A program made the position numbers and the translations under genes. From an uncultured Lachnospiraceae bacterium (GTDB taxonomy: Bacteria > Bacillota > Clostridia > Lachnospirales > Lachnospiraceae), in contig CAJUID010000010.1 of assembly GCA_910585905.1 (NCBI GenBank), forward strand, positions 1-64,000: a DNA stretch of 64,000 nt, given 5' to 3'. Under the pieces are notes generated by a model that was not told the origin of the DNA, made no database searches, and saw nothing but the letters and a program-made list of their open reading frames with translations. Positions 18,249-26,250 of the stretch are shown piece by piece. The first letter of the stretch is position 1. The number at the start of each line of letters is the position of its first letter.

Positions 18249-18306
18249 GGGTCAAAAGTAGATAGCAATGCATGTTTAGGTGCAAATTGCTATCTACTTT
18301 TGACCC
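18249..18306 (-). repeat. Perfect 21-bp inverted repeat inside the Pel-like operon
   Basis: GGGTCAAAAGTAGATAGC at 18249-18266, extended by AAT to 18269, is repeated exactly inverted at 18286-18306, with a 16-nt loop. On the minus-strand transcript it lies after pelE and about 40 bp before the membrane-protein gene. No T-run follows, so it is not a canonical intrinsic terminator. It could be an mRNA-stability stem, a protein-binding operator or an inserted element. Confidence 0.9.
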
Positions 18307-18311
18307 GTTAA

Positions 18312-18362
18312 AACACCGACAACAAGCAGGCTTGCTTGCAGATTTGCGGAGTTGAAGGTGTT
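18312..18362. repeat. Imperfect hairpin, possible degenerate copy of REP-like element
   Basis: AACACCGACAAC and GTTGAAGGTGTT form 12-bp arms with two mismatches around CAGGCTTGCTTGCAGATTTG. The centre resembles GAGCTTGCTCGCATTTGG in the REP-like unit at 43.1 kb. Confidence 0.4.
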
Positions 18363-18393
18363 TGGCACATGCTTAAATGAGATTCCGTTTAAT

Positions 18394-19329
18394 TTAAGAG
18401 GCGCTTGGTTGGTAGATACGAATTAATTCCAGCAAATCCTTATCTATAGCAATGTCAGACTTTTTTAAGCGCTCCAACTGTAAAAAGAAGTTTTCCTTAT
18501 CATGTATGGTAAAGTAAAACCGCAAAAGGCAGCGGTATGTTTCCATATCATCTGGAAATTCGTCAAGCAGCCTTGGAACCCATAAATGTGCAGACTGGAT
18601 ATCACCGATGCGGACTAGCAGTCCGATTAGGTTGCTGTAGTATGTTGTTTTCATAAATGTTTTATCATAGTCATATGCACTCTGGCAGGTCTGTGAAAGC
18701 GAATAGACATATGTTCTTAATTCCAGGTCTGACAGGAAGTTTGTGTTTAGCATTTTAATCAAGTATTCAATAAAGAGCTGATTGACTTCCTTATCATTTG
18801 GAGTTGCCTCAAGCTGGGCATGAAATTTCTGCAGTGTATTTTGGAACTCATTATTGATATCCATAATTGCAGAGGCAGCGTAATGCGAAGCCTCTGAATC
18901 AGCGCTGTTTAACGCTTTTGTCACAGCGTTAATGGATTTGGAGACATCTCCGCGCAGAACCGTTAAAAGAAGCTGGCGCAGGTTCTCCTTATCATCAATA
19001 ATGATGGCTTCCTCCATAGGGACCAGATTAATTTCAGATTCCACATCTGGGTGGTCTAGTATATCAACACGTTCTTTTGAAAATGTAACGGCAGCAAGGT
19101 CAATGCTGCTGTCAAAAAAGATGCGGTACATTACCGTGCCAATCACTAAAACAACTGCCCCTGCAATCGGGCAGAGGAATATAAAAATAGAGAGAATAGT
19201 ATATTTTGTAAGCTTCCGCTCCTTGTGCCGCCTGGTGTCATAAATTCCAAACAAAAAATATCCAAGTGCCACCAAAGTATTTATGATTAAAATAATCAGT
19301 ATTACGATAAGTTCCTGTTTTATTGTCAT
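18394..19329 (-). CDS. pelE: PelE-like protein
   Basis: The start is taken at 19329 (MTIKQELIVILI), where GGAGG has proper 6-bp spacing; a longer frame would overlap pelD. The 311-residue product has two N-terminal helices (~6-26, ~44-70) and a soluble, helical C-terminal part from ~115 with the repeated helix-turn-helix look of TPR-like repeats (SADSEASHYAASAIMDINNE, VRIGDIQSAHLWVPRLLDEF). PelE of Pseudomonas likewise combines two helices with a TPR-like region and holds PelD. Placement 43 bp after pelD agrees. Family assignment rests on architecture and order more than on sequence motifs. Confidence 0.8.
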   Translation of the reverse strand: MTIKQELIVILIILIINTLVALGYFLFGIYDTRRHKERKLTKYTILSIFIFLCPIAGAVVLVIGTVMYRIFFDSSIDLAAVTFSKERVDILDHPDVESEINLVPMEEAIIIDDKENLRQLLLTVLRGDVSKSINAVTKALNSADSEASHYAASAIMDINNEFQNTLQKFHAQLEATPNDKEVNQLFIEYLIKMLNTNFLSDLELRTYVYSLSQTCQSAYDYDKTFMKTTYYSNLIGLLVRIGDIQSAHLWVPRLLDEFPDDMETYRCLLRFYFTIHDKENFFLQLERLKKSDIAIDKDLLELIRIYQPSAS

Positions 19330-19372
19330 AACCATCCTCCATACCGTTTTCCTATTTAAGGAAACATCTGTT

Positions 19373-21535
19373 TCAGACAGGCGTACAGGTAATGCCAAGC
19401 TGTGAAAAACGCTGGATAATAAACTGTGCGTCCATTATGCTTGAGTTGGTAAGCAGAATGCGGACTCTGCCGTCAGCCGCAACCCCAATATAATCGGAAA
19501 AACGCAGCTTGGAGGACAGAATATCGCTCCACTGCTTATAAGTCATAGATTGTACAGAGGATACAGAAAGTACCACATATTCTGTAAAGCCTTTTTCCAT
19601 GGCATCATGGTATGTGCTGTCAAGCTCGGCAAAGGCATCTTTTGTCAGAAGTTTTGTGCCTGCCACAAACCGGGTATTTGCCAGTGCATCCAGATAGCGG
19701 TCCGCACGTTCTACAGAATTGTAGATCATATACCCTAGAACCGTTAAAAGGTTACACTGGTATACGGACATATTCTCAAAAGGAAGCCCCCAGAGCATAA
19801 TGATTTCGATTGGCTTATCACTCCGGTAGATTGCACTTGCCATCAGTGGGTAGTCTTCATTCATCGTTTTATTAACATATACCTGGCGGTTATTTAGGGC
19901 AGTCATCATCTCGGTCATATCGGTATATTTTACAGATTTGCCCAGGCTCTTTGCCTGTGCAGATGTGGCGGAGAACAGGCGGCAGTAATCGCCGTTTGCA
20001 ATCGTATAAATTGCCACATCTTCCGTACCGAGAATCCTGCCGATAATATCAGCAGCGTAGAACAAGACAGCTCCGGCTTCCAGTGAGTCCAACTCTGATG
20101 TGATGCCATATATTTTTACAAGGCTGTCGTCATAATCCAAAATACGGTTCTGGTATATATTTTTAATGCGGTTGTTGCTCTCATTGATGCTGACCAGATC
20201 CTCAAGCTGGGTGTTGAGGAATGTAATTTCTTCGTCTTTATCATAAGTGATTGATTTTGTGCTGTCGCGGAGGCGGCCCACCGCCATTGCCACAATAAAG
20301 AGCTGAGCAATCCACAGGTATGTATTATAATCAATTAAAAGTTCAATTCCAGTGCGGTTATAAAGCTGGCGGAAACAATAGCCTGCCATACTGAGCGTAG
20401 CAGAGAATACAGCCTGTTTTGTACCGTAAATGCCTGCAAAGAGCAGTACATACAAAAGGAAAAAGTCAAGCCTTCCAAAATATTTGCTGTCTACCGCACG
20501 GTTATTAATCATAAAGACCGGGATAAATACGATAATATTTTCAATAAAAGGAAGCATCGCATTAAATAGGGCTTTGATCCTGGTGACAAACTTGCTGTCT
20601 GACTTTTTCTTTCCAGATACGGTCTGGAATTTCTTTTTATTCCGGCGCATTTTCTGGTATATTGCTGGGATTGCTTTTTCATAGGTATGGAAAACACTAA
20701 AATGAAACTCTGTGTCAAAAGCGCTGCCATCTAAAATAGTCTGCTGGCTGCCGCCAACAGTTTCATCCTGAATTGTAATGGAATTGTCTGTATTTTTAAT
20801 TATAGTTGCAATATCCATCTCAGAAATTGGCTGGCCAGAGGAAAGATGGTATATAAATTCTTTATGTTCTTTGGAATGTATGAAGTTATATATCCCAAAA
20901 ACAGCATCTGCTGCATCCATCATTGAAAAAGTTTGGCCGCTGTTTATTGTGATCGTTCCTTTTCGGATGGCTTCTAGACAGAGCTGGGAACAGACATCTG
21001 TCACATCCTCAAGGCTGTCAGGATATTTATACATGTGGTCGATGCGAAGAATTGAGATATCGACATCCATCGTTTCATTAAAATGGCGGCACAGTTCTTC
21101 GCCCTGCGTAATGGCGATGCCGGTATAATCGCTGGTTGCTGTTTTGGCATCTGGCCTGATTGTAGCATCGGAATGGTTTTCAAATACCTGATGCGAGGAA
21201 AGATAGATAAATCGTTTTATTTTGTGCCCTTCGGCAGACAAGATGATATTAATCAGGCCGGAAAGATAATGCATGGATTCGTTTCGGACATTATGCCACT
21301 GGAAATTAGAATCATATGCTCCGGTAAAAAGAATGACATCCGGCTGTACACTGTCCAAAATTTCTACAATACTGTCACTGGAATATGGAAAAATATATTG
21401 TTCAAATACGCGCTGTGGCTTTGGACCATGGTATTTATCCCCAGTCAGCACATATACTTTGTCATTTTCTTTATGTAGCTTTTTGATTAACTCATCCAGA
21501 AATGTATTGTATTTTCCAACAATGAATATTTTCAT
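19373..21535 (-). CDS. pelD: PelD-like c-di-GMP receptor fused to an N-terminal SDR domain
   Basis: This 720-residue protein is the first gene of the operon. Domains: an extended-SDR fold (~1-310: KRFIYLSSHQVFENHSD, TSDYTGIAI), a membrane segment with about four helices (~325-440), a short coiled coil, a GAF domain (~470-600) and a degenerate GGDEF domain (~610-720). In the last, RFSD (678-681) is an RxxD inhibitory-site motif exactly five residues before ADGRV, which replaces GGDEF. This is the PelD signature for binding, not making, c-di-GMP. The SDR lacks the GxxGxxG loop (VGKYNTF instead) and the Tyr-x3-Lys pair. Start: ATG with GGGGAAGG about 12 bp upstream. Confidence 0.9.
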   Translation of the reverse strand: MKIFIVGKYNTFLDELIKKLHKENDKVYVLTGDKYHGPKPQRVFEQYIFPYSSDSIVEILDSVQPDVILFTGAYDSNFQWHNVRNESMHYLSGLINIILSAEGHKIKRFIYLSSHQVFENHSDATIRPDAKTATSDYTGIAITQGEELCRHFNETMDVDISILRIDHMYKYPDSLEDVTDVCSQLCLEAIRKGTITINSGQTFSMMDAADAVFGIYNFIHSKEHKEFIYHLSSGQPISEMDIATIIKNTDNSITIQDETVGGSQQTILDGSAFDTEFHFSVFHTYEKAIPAIYQKMRRNKKKFQTVSGKKKSDSKFVTRIKALFNAMLPFIENIIVFIPVFMINNRAVDSKYFGRLDFFLLYVLLFAGIYGTKQAVFSATLSMAGYCFRQLYNRTGIELLIDYNTYLWIAQLFIVAMAVGRLRDSTKSITYDKDEEITFLNTQLEDLVSINESNNRIKNIYQNRILDYDDSLVKIYGITSELDSLEAGAVLFYAADIIGRILGTEDVAIYTIANGDYCRLFSATSAQAKSLGKSVKYTDMTEMMTALNNRQVYVNKTMNEDYPLMASAIYRSDKPIEIIMLWGLPFENMSVYQCNLLTVLGYMIYNSVERADRYLDALANTRFVAGTKLLTKDAFAELDSTYHDAMEKGFTEYVVLSVSSVQSMTYKQWSDILSSKLRFSDYIGVAADGRVRILLTNSSIMDAQFIIQRFSQLGITCTPV

Positions 21536-21625
21536 AGGCTGATATTCCTTCCCCTGTATATCACAGATTTATAGCTAAAATATATTGTACCATATATCAG
21601 AAAAAAATAATACCATTAATAAAAT

Positions 21626-21654
21626 TTGACATGCTGAAAAATTTTTGATAATAT
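21626..21654 (+). promoter_or_regulatory. Promoter of the T-box/tyrS unit
   Basis: TTGACA (21626-21631), a 17-bp spacer and TAATAT (21649-21654) form a strong sigma-A type promoter. Transcription would begin near 21661, just before the T-box leader. Confidence 0.8.
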
Positions 21655-21660
21655 AAATGT

Positions 21661-21972
21661 ATAGGTGGCTTTTGTGTGTTCTTTTGCGTATAGCTGCCGG
21701 TGACAAATACGAAGAAAAGAATAAGTAGTAGCAGGGAAAGCCAACAGAAAGCTGCCGGAAGATGAGAGGCGCAGGTGGAAACTGGTACGAATACCTCTTG
21801 GAGTATCGGGCTGAACAGGATTTCCCAGTAGGCTTCGACGGTGATGCATCCGTTATTGTGCGGGGATATCATAGGTATCCTGATAAGGCATTCTGTGTGA
21901 GCAGAATGTAAATAAAAGGTGGTAACACGAGTAGCTTCGTCCTTTTGCAAAATGCAAAAGGGCTTTTTTTAA
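21661..21972 (+). promoter_or_regulatory. T-box riboswitch leader (tyrosine)
   Basis: The leader holds the T-box bulge sequence AAAGGTGGTAACACGAG at about 21916-21932, followed at once by a terminator hairpin and T-run. GAATACC near 21789-21795 offers a UAC tyrosine specifier codon in the expected Stem I region. Uncharged tRNA-Tyr would pair with the specifier and with the TGGT bulge to form the antiterminator. Its position before tyrS fits. Confidence 0.9.
21941..21971 (+). terminator. T-box-controlled intrinsic terminator
   Basis: CCTTTTGCA-AAA-TGCAAAAGG is a perfect 9-bp stem followed by GCTTTTTTT. It is the terminator alternative to the T-box antiterminator. Confidence 0.9.
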
Positions 21973-22060
21973 CTTATAGGAAACTATGTCCTACAGTGTA
22001 AGAAATGCTCCGTGGGGCGAGATTCTTTGTTCGTTTATTAAAGAAATGGAGGAAGCAGAT

Positions 22061-23287
22061 ATGACAGTGTATGATGAACTAATTGCCCGCGGGCTGATTG
22101 CCCAGGTAACAGATGAGGAGGAAATTAAAAAACTGGTAAATGAGGGGAAAGCCGTTTTCTATATTGGCTTTGACCCAACGGCAGACAGTCTTCATGTAGG
22201 GCATTTTATGGCACTCTGCCTGATGAAACGTCTTCAGATGGCAGGCAATAAACCAATTGCGCTGATTGGCGGTGGTACGGCGATGGTAGGTGATCCGAGT
22301 GGGCGCACAGATATGCGCCAGATGATGACAAAGGAAACGATAGAACACAATGTAGAGTGTTTTCAAAAACAGATGAGTCGTTTTATTGATTTTTCCGAGG
22401 GGAAGGCAATGCTTGTCAATAATGCAGATTGGCTTTTGGATTTGAATTATGTTGAAGTGATGCGGGAGATTGGTCATCATTTTTCGGTAAACCGTATGCT
22501 GAATGCAGAGTGTTACAAGCAGCGGATGGAAAAAGGGCTTAGCTTCTTGGAATTCAACTATATGATTATGCAGAGTTATGACTTTTATAAATTGTTTCAA
22601 GACTATGGTTGTAATATGCAGTTTGGAGGGGATGACCAGTGGAGTAATATGTTAGGTGGTACTAGGCTAATCCATTACAAACTTGGCAAGGATGCTTATG
22701 CTATGACGATTAACCTGCTGTTGAATTCAGAAGGAAATAAAATGGGCAAAACACAGTCCGGCGCTGTATGGCTTGACCCGGATAAAACCAGCCCATTTGA
22801 TTTTTATCAATACTGGAGGAATGTTTCTGATGCAGATGTACTAAAATGCCTGCGCATGCTGACTTTCCTGCCTTTAGAGCAGATTGATGAGATGGATCAG
22901 TGGGAAGGCAGCCAGTTAAACCAGGCGAAAGAGATTCTTGCATTTGAGCTTACAAAACTTGTCCATGGGGAAGAGGAGGCAGAGAAGGCACAGGAAGGTG
23001 CAAGGGCGTTGTTTTCTAGTGGAAATGCAGAGCAGATGCCTGAGGTCGCCCTTTTGGATGAAGACTTTGAAGATGGCTGTATTGGTATTCTCCGCCTACT
23101 TGTCAAGGCAGGGCTTGCAGCCTCCAACGGGGAGGCGCGCCGAAATGTAGAGCAGGGAGGTGTCTCATTGGATGGGCAGAAAGTAAGTGATGTCAAGGCA
23201 GTTGTGACAAAAGATGAAATTGCTAGTGAAGGGATTGTCCTAAAACGCGGCAAAAAGAAATTTATAAAAGTAGTAATCAGTCAGTAG
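22061..23287 (+). CDS. tyrS: Tyrosyl-tRNA synthetase
   Basis: The ATG at 22061 (MTVYDELIARGLIAQ) has ATGGAGGAAGCAGAT in front and gives 408 residues, the normal TyrRS length; an upstream in-frame ATG would add residues from the leader. Class I motifs are present: DPTADSLHVGHF (HIGH-type, ~40-51), GGDDQWSNM for tyrosine binding and KMGKT for KMSKS. The C-terminal ~70 residues form the S4 RNA-binding domain. It charges tRNA-Tyr and is controlled by the T-box leader. Its 3' end overlaps the convergent DUF4364 gene by 11 bp. Confidence 0.97.
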   Translation: MTVYDELIARGLIAQVTDEEEIKKLVNEGKAVFYIGFDPTADSLHVGHFMALCLMKRLQMAGNKPIALIGGGTAMVGDPSGRTDMRQMMTKETIEHNVECFQKQMSRFIDFSEGKAMLVNNADWLLDLNYVEVMREIGHHFSVNRMLNAECYKQRMEKGLSFLEFNYMIMQSYDFYKLFQDYGCNMQFGGDDQWSNMLGGTRLIHYKLGKDAYAMTINLLLNSEGNKMGKTQSGAVWLDPDKTSPFDFYQYWRNVSDADVLKCLRMLTFLPLEQIDEMDQWEGSQLNQAKEILAFELTKLVHGEEEAEKAQEGARALFSSGNAEQMPEVALLDEDFEDGCIGILRLLVKAGLAASNGEARRNVEQGGVSLDGQKVSDVKAVVTKDEIASEGIVLKRGKKKFIKVVISQ

Positions 23288-23798
23288 AAAGTTCTTTATA
23301 GAGGAAGCTGTAGATTATGTCGCTTTTTGTTTTAAAACGGCGGCACATATCTATGGCTTTTTCTTCAGTCGGGACGTTTAATGCAACCTCAAGAATTGTA
23401 CTGCCGCGCTCCACTACTGTACAGCGTGCCAGATATTCGTCTTGGTCTGTCCTTGTATAGTCTGTTCGGATTGAAGTATCTTCCACAATCTGAATTTTGT
23501 TTTTTTTCAGATAGCTGTCAATCTGCTGCATCGTGTCTTTGGGGAGTTGGGAACAAAAGAAGCTTAAGGTTTCTTTGCCCTTTTCCGTGATTGTATAGTA
23601 TGAGGCAGCATGTGTCTGGCTGGCAATGATTAGTTCATCCTCTGTCAGTGTTTTTAATGTTTCCTGAATAGAAAAATAATCAGTATAGCCATATTCTAAT
23701 ATAAAATCTGATAAAATGGCATTTGTGATTTCGTGCTTTGTCCGGTTTAAAAAGTACAAGATAATCAGTTTGTATAATTTTATGGACTCCGAAGTCAT
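23277..23798 (-). CDS. DUF4364 family protein (winged-helix regulator-like)
   Basis: This 173-residue protein is of the DUF4364 family, widespread in Clostridia. The N-terminal ~85 residues look like a winged helix (KLYKLIILYFLNRTKHEITN, TEKGKETLSFF), and the C-terminal part is a small alpha/beta domain (LEVALNVPTEEKA). It is probably a DNA-binding regulator, with unknown target. It is the upstream gene's neighbour at a 16-bp distance from the radical SAM gene and is likely co-transcribed with it. Confidence 0.85.
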   Translation of the reverse strand: MTSESIKLYKLIILYFLNRTKHEITNAILSDFILEYGYTDYFSIQETLKTLTEDELIIASQTHAASYYTITEKGKETLSFFCSQLPKDTMQQIDSYLKKNKIQIVEDTSIRTDYTRTDQDEYLARCTVVERGSTILEVALNVPTEEKAIDMCRRFKTKSDIIYSFLYKELSTD

Positions 23799-23814
23799 GT
23801 TGCCAGCTCCTTTC

Positions 23815-24750
23815 TTACAAATTAAAATATTTTCCTTGATAGATATCCTGTTCTTTTAGCGCATGGGAAATGCTGTTTAAAACATTCCGTTTGTTTAAGC
23901 TCCATTTTGGCGCCAGCAACAAATCCCTGGGGCCATCCCCGGTAAGTCGGTGGATGACGATATCAGGGGAAAGGTGTGCAATGCACTTAAGAAGCAGACG
24001 AATATATTCTTCCTGTGTATAAATAGAAAGGTCAGGAAGAAGGGCAGCGAGATCCGTCCCCTTTAATACATGGAGGAGTTGGAACTTGATGCCCTGAATA
24101 TCCAGTGTATTTAGATATTGTATGGTCTGTAAAATGTCATGCTCTGTTTCACCGGGAAGTCCCAGAATAATATGCACTATCACGGCTAAACCACGCGTCC
24201 GCAGCTCTTTTACGCACTGTTCAAATACAGAAAGCGCATAGCCGCGGCGGATGATAGAAGCGGTTTTTTCATGGATTGTCTGCAGGCCAAGCTCTATCCA
24301 TACAGGTTTTATAAGGCTGCATTGTTCCAATAAGGTATAGATATCTTCCGAAAAACAATCTGGCCTGGTGCCAATGGAAAGCAAAACAGTTTTTGGATGG
24401 CGGATTGCTTCTGTATAGAGTGTGCGCAATTTTTGGACAGGCGCATATGTATTGGTAAAGGATTGAAAATAGGCGATGTATTTATCCCCAGTATATTTCC
24501 CGTGGGAATTGACAAAAGCAATCGCCTGGTCAATCTGTTCTGTGACGGAATCCCTACAAGGAATGGCAAAATCTCCTGAGCCGCCATTGCTGCAAAAAAT
24601 GCATCCTCTTGTGCCAAGCGTGCCGTCGCGGTTTGGGCAAGTCATTCCGGCATCCAATGCTGCTTTGTATATTTTTTGGCCGAATTGCTCTTTTAGGTAG
24701 TAGTCAAGAGAATAGTAAGGCTTATCGCCCCAATGTTTCCTTTTTTCCAT
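23815..24750 (-). CDS. TIGR01212-family radical SAM protein
   Basis: This ~311-residue protein is of the YtqA/TIGR01212 type. CPNRDGTLGTRGCIFC holds the three cluster-binding cysteines, with CSNGGSGDF following. Other family features are YFQSFTNTYAP, IGTRPDCF, IELGLQTIHEKT, HIILGLPGETEHD and KFQLLHVLKGTDL. It should bind a 4Fe-4S cluster and cleave SAM; proteins of this kind have been linked to tRNA modification, but the role here is not shown. The ATG at 24750 is chosen; a TTG at 24765 has no better RBS. Upstream malic enzyme ends within 10 bp. Confidence 0.9.
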   Translation of the reverse strand: MEKRKHWGDKPYYSLDYYLKEQFGQKIYKAALDAGMTCPNRDGTLGTRGCIFCSNGGSGDFAIPCRDSVTEQIDQAIAFVNSHGKYTGDKYIAYFQSFTNTYAPVQKLRTLYTEAIRHPKTVLLSIGTRPDCFSEDIYTLLEQCSLIKPVWIELGLQTIHEKTASIIRRGYALSVFEQCVKELRTRGLAVIVHIILGLPGETEHDILQTIQYLNTLDIQGIKFQLLHVLKGTDLAALLPDLSIYTQEEYIRLLLKCIAHLSPDIVIHRLTGDGPRDLLLAPKWSLNKRNVLNSISHALKEQDIYQGKYFNL

Positions 24751-24758
24751 TGCCTTAG

Positions 24759-25910
24759 TTAACAAATATGTGCTTTGACCGCATTAGAGACTACTTCAGC
24801 AACTCTAGGGTCGAACGCTTCTGGCATAATGTGGTCTTCATTTAAATCCTTCTCATCAACAAGCCCGGCAATGGCATTTGCGGCTGCCAGTTTCATTTCT
24901 TCGGTAATCTGTGTGGCGCGGCCTTCCAAGGCGCCTTTGAAGATACCAGGGAATGCCACAACATTATTTACCTGGTTTGGGAAGTCGGAGCGGCCGGTTC
25001 CTATAATTCTTGCCCCTGCTTTTTTTGCAATATCCGGCATAATTTCAGGCACAGGATTTGCCATAGCAAAAAGAATGGAGTCATGGTTCATGCTGGCCGC
25101 CATCTCTTCGGTTACAATCCCTGGCGCGGAAACGCCTATAAAAATGTCTGCGCCCTTTAACGCATCGGCGAGTGTTCCAGTTTTTCCGGTTAAGTTGGTG
25201 ACTTCCATCATTTCTTTCTGCATCCAATTTAGGTTATCAGAGTCTTTAGAGAGAATACCGCATTTATCACACATTATGATATCTTGAAATCCATAGCGCA
25301 ATAATAGTTTTGTAATGGCAATCCCAGCGGAACCTGCGCCGTTGACAACGACACGGCATTCTTCTTTGTTTTTGCCGACAACCTTCAGCCCGTTAATGAT
25401 TCCGGCAAGAACTACAATAGCTGTGCCGTGCTGGTCATCGTGAAATACTGGGATGGAAAGAGCCTTTTTTAAACGCTCTTCAATTTCAAAACAGCGGGGA
25501 GCAGAGATGTCTTCCAGATTAATCCCCCCAAATGCCGGCGCGATATGGATAATAGTTTGTATAATTTCTTCTGTGTCCTGCGTGGCAAGGCAGATTGGGA
25601 AAGCATTGACATTTCCAAATTCCTTAAAAAGAACTGCCTTTCCCTCCATAACAGGCATAGCAGCTTCAGGACCGATATTTCCAAGGCCAAGAACGGCGCT
25701 TCCATCAGAAATAACAGCAACTGTGTTTGCTTTGATGGTATAATTATATGCTTCTTCTTTATTTTCTGCAATTACTTTACAAGGCTCTGCAACACCCGGT
25801 GTATAGGCAATTGCGAGGTCTTCGCGGGAATTCACATGGCATTTTGGTGTTGTATTTAGTTTTCCATTCCATTCCCTGTGGAGTGTAAGTGCTTTTTCAC
25901 TAGTATTCAT
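24759..25910 (-). CDS. Malic enzyme (malate dehydrogenase, oxaloacetate-decarboxylating)
   Basis: This 383-residue enzyme is the short bacterial malic enzyme without a phosphotransacetylase domain. It converts malate to pyruvate and CO2 with reduction of NAD(P). Motifs: AYTPGVAEPCK, the catalytic region GSAVLGLGNIGPEAAMPVME, KAVLFKEFGNVNAFPI, FHDDQHGTAIV, the Rossmann VNGAGSAGIAITKLLLRYG and FAMANPVPEIMP. GGGGGACTACTATT precedes ATG. The coenzyme preference is not decided. Confidence 0.95.
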   Translation of the reverse strand: MNTSEKALTLHREWNGKLNTTPKCHVNSREDLAIAYTPGVAEPCKVIAENKEEAYNYTIKANTVAVISDGSAVLGLGNIGPEAAMPVMEGKAVLFKEFGNVNAFPICLATQDTEEIIQTIIHIAPAFGGINLEDISAPRCFEIEERLKKALSIPVFHDDQHGTAIVVLAGIINGLKVVGKNKEECRVVVNGAGSAGIAITKLLLRYGFQDIIMCDKCGILSKDSDNLNWMQKEMMEVTNLTGKTGTLADALKGADIFIGVSAPGIVTEEMAASMNHDSILFAMANPVPEIMPDIAKKAGARIIGTGRSDFPNQVNNVVAFPGIFKGALEGRATQITEEMKLAAANAIAGLVDEKDLNEDHIMPEAFDPRVAEVVSNAVKAHIC

Positions 25911-26250
25911 AATAGTAGTCCCCCATTTCTGCCAAGCTTACATTTTTTAACAGTGGCTGGCGCACTTTAAGAGTTAATCATAGCATAGAATAAATTTTCA
26001 CACAAGATTTTACTTTACAGATTCAAAAAAATTCTGTATACTTAAGGCGTCATTATATTGTATGACTTCTGTATCATTAGAAAATATGGTTTCTGCTATA
26101 TATTCTTTTGCAGCGCATTCGCTGTGTTTTCAGCTTATAGGGAATATTGCTGTATGACGGCAGTTGTTTGGACAGATTATGGGTTTTGGCAGTTTGTTAT
26201 TTCGTGAAATACAATTCCGTTTAGGTAACGGTGGAAAATTGGAGGAAAAC
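25911..26250. other. Intergenic region between malic enzyme and rho
   Basis: This is 340 bp between divergent genes. It contains the rho leader, including a plus-strand frame that merely extends rho upstream from 26164 and is rejected as coding. I do not see a clear hairpin or promoter pair. GGAGGAAAAC at the right edge is the rho RBS. Confidence 0.5.

Noticed and set aside
22079..22600. 173-codon frame opposite tyrS
   Set aside because: It is antisense to a conserved synthetase and has no family features.
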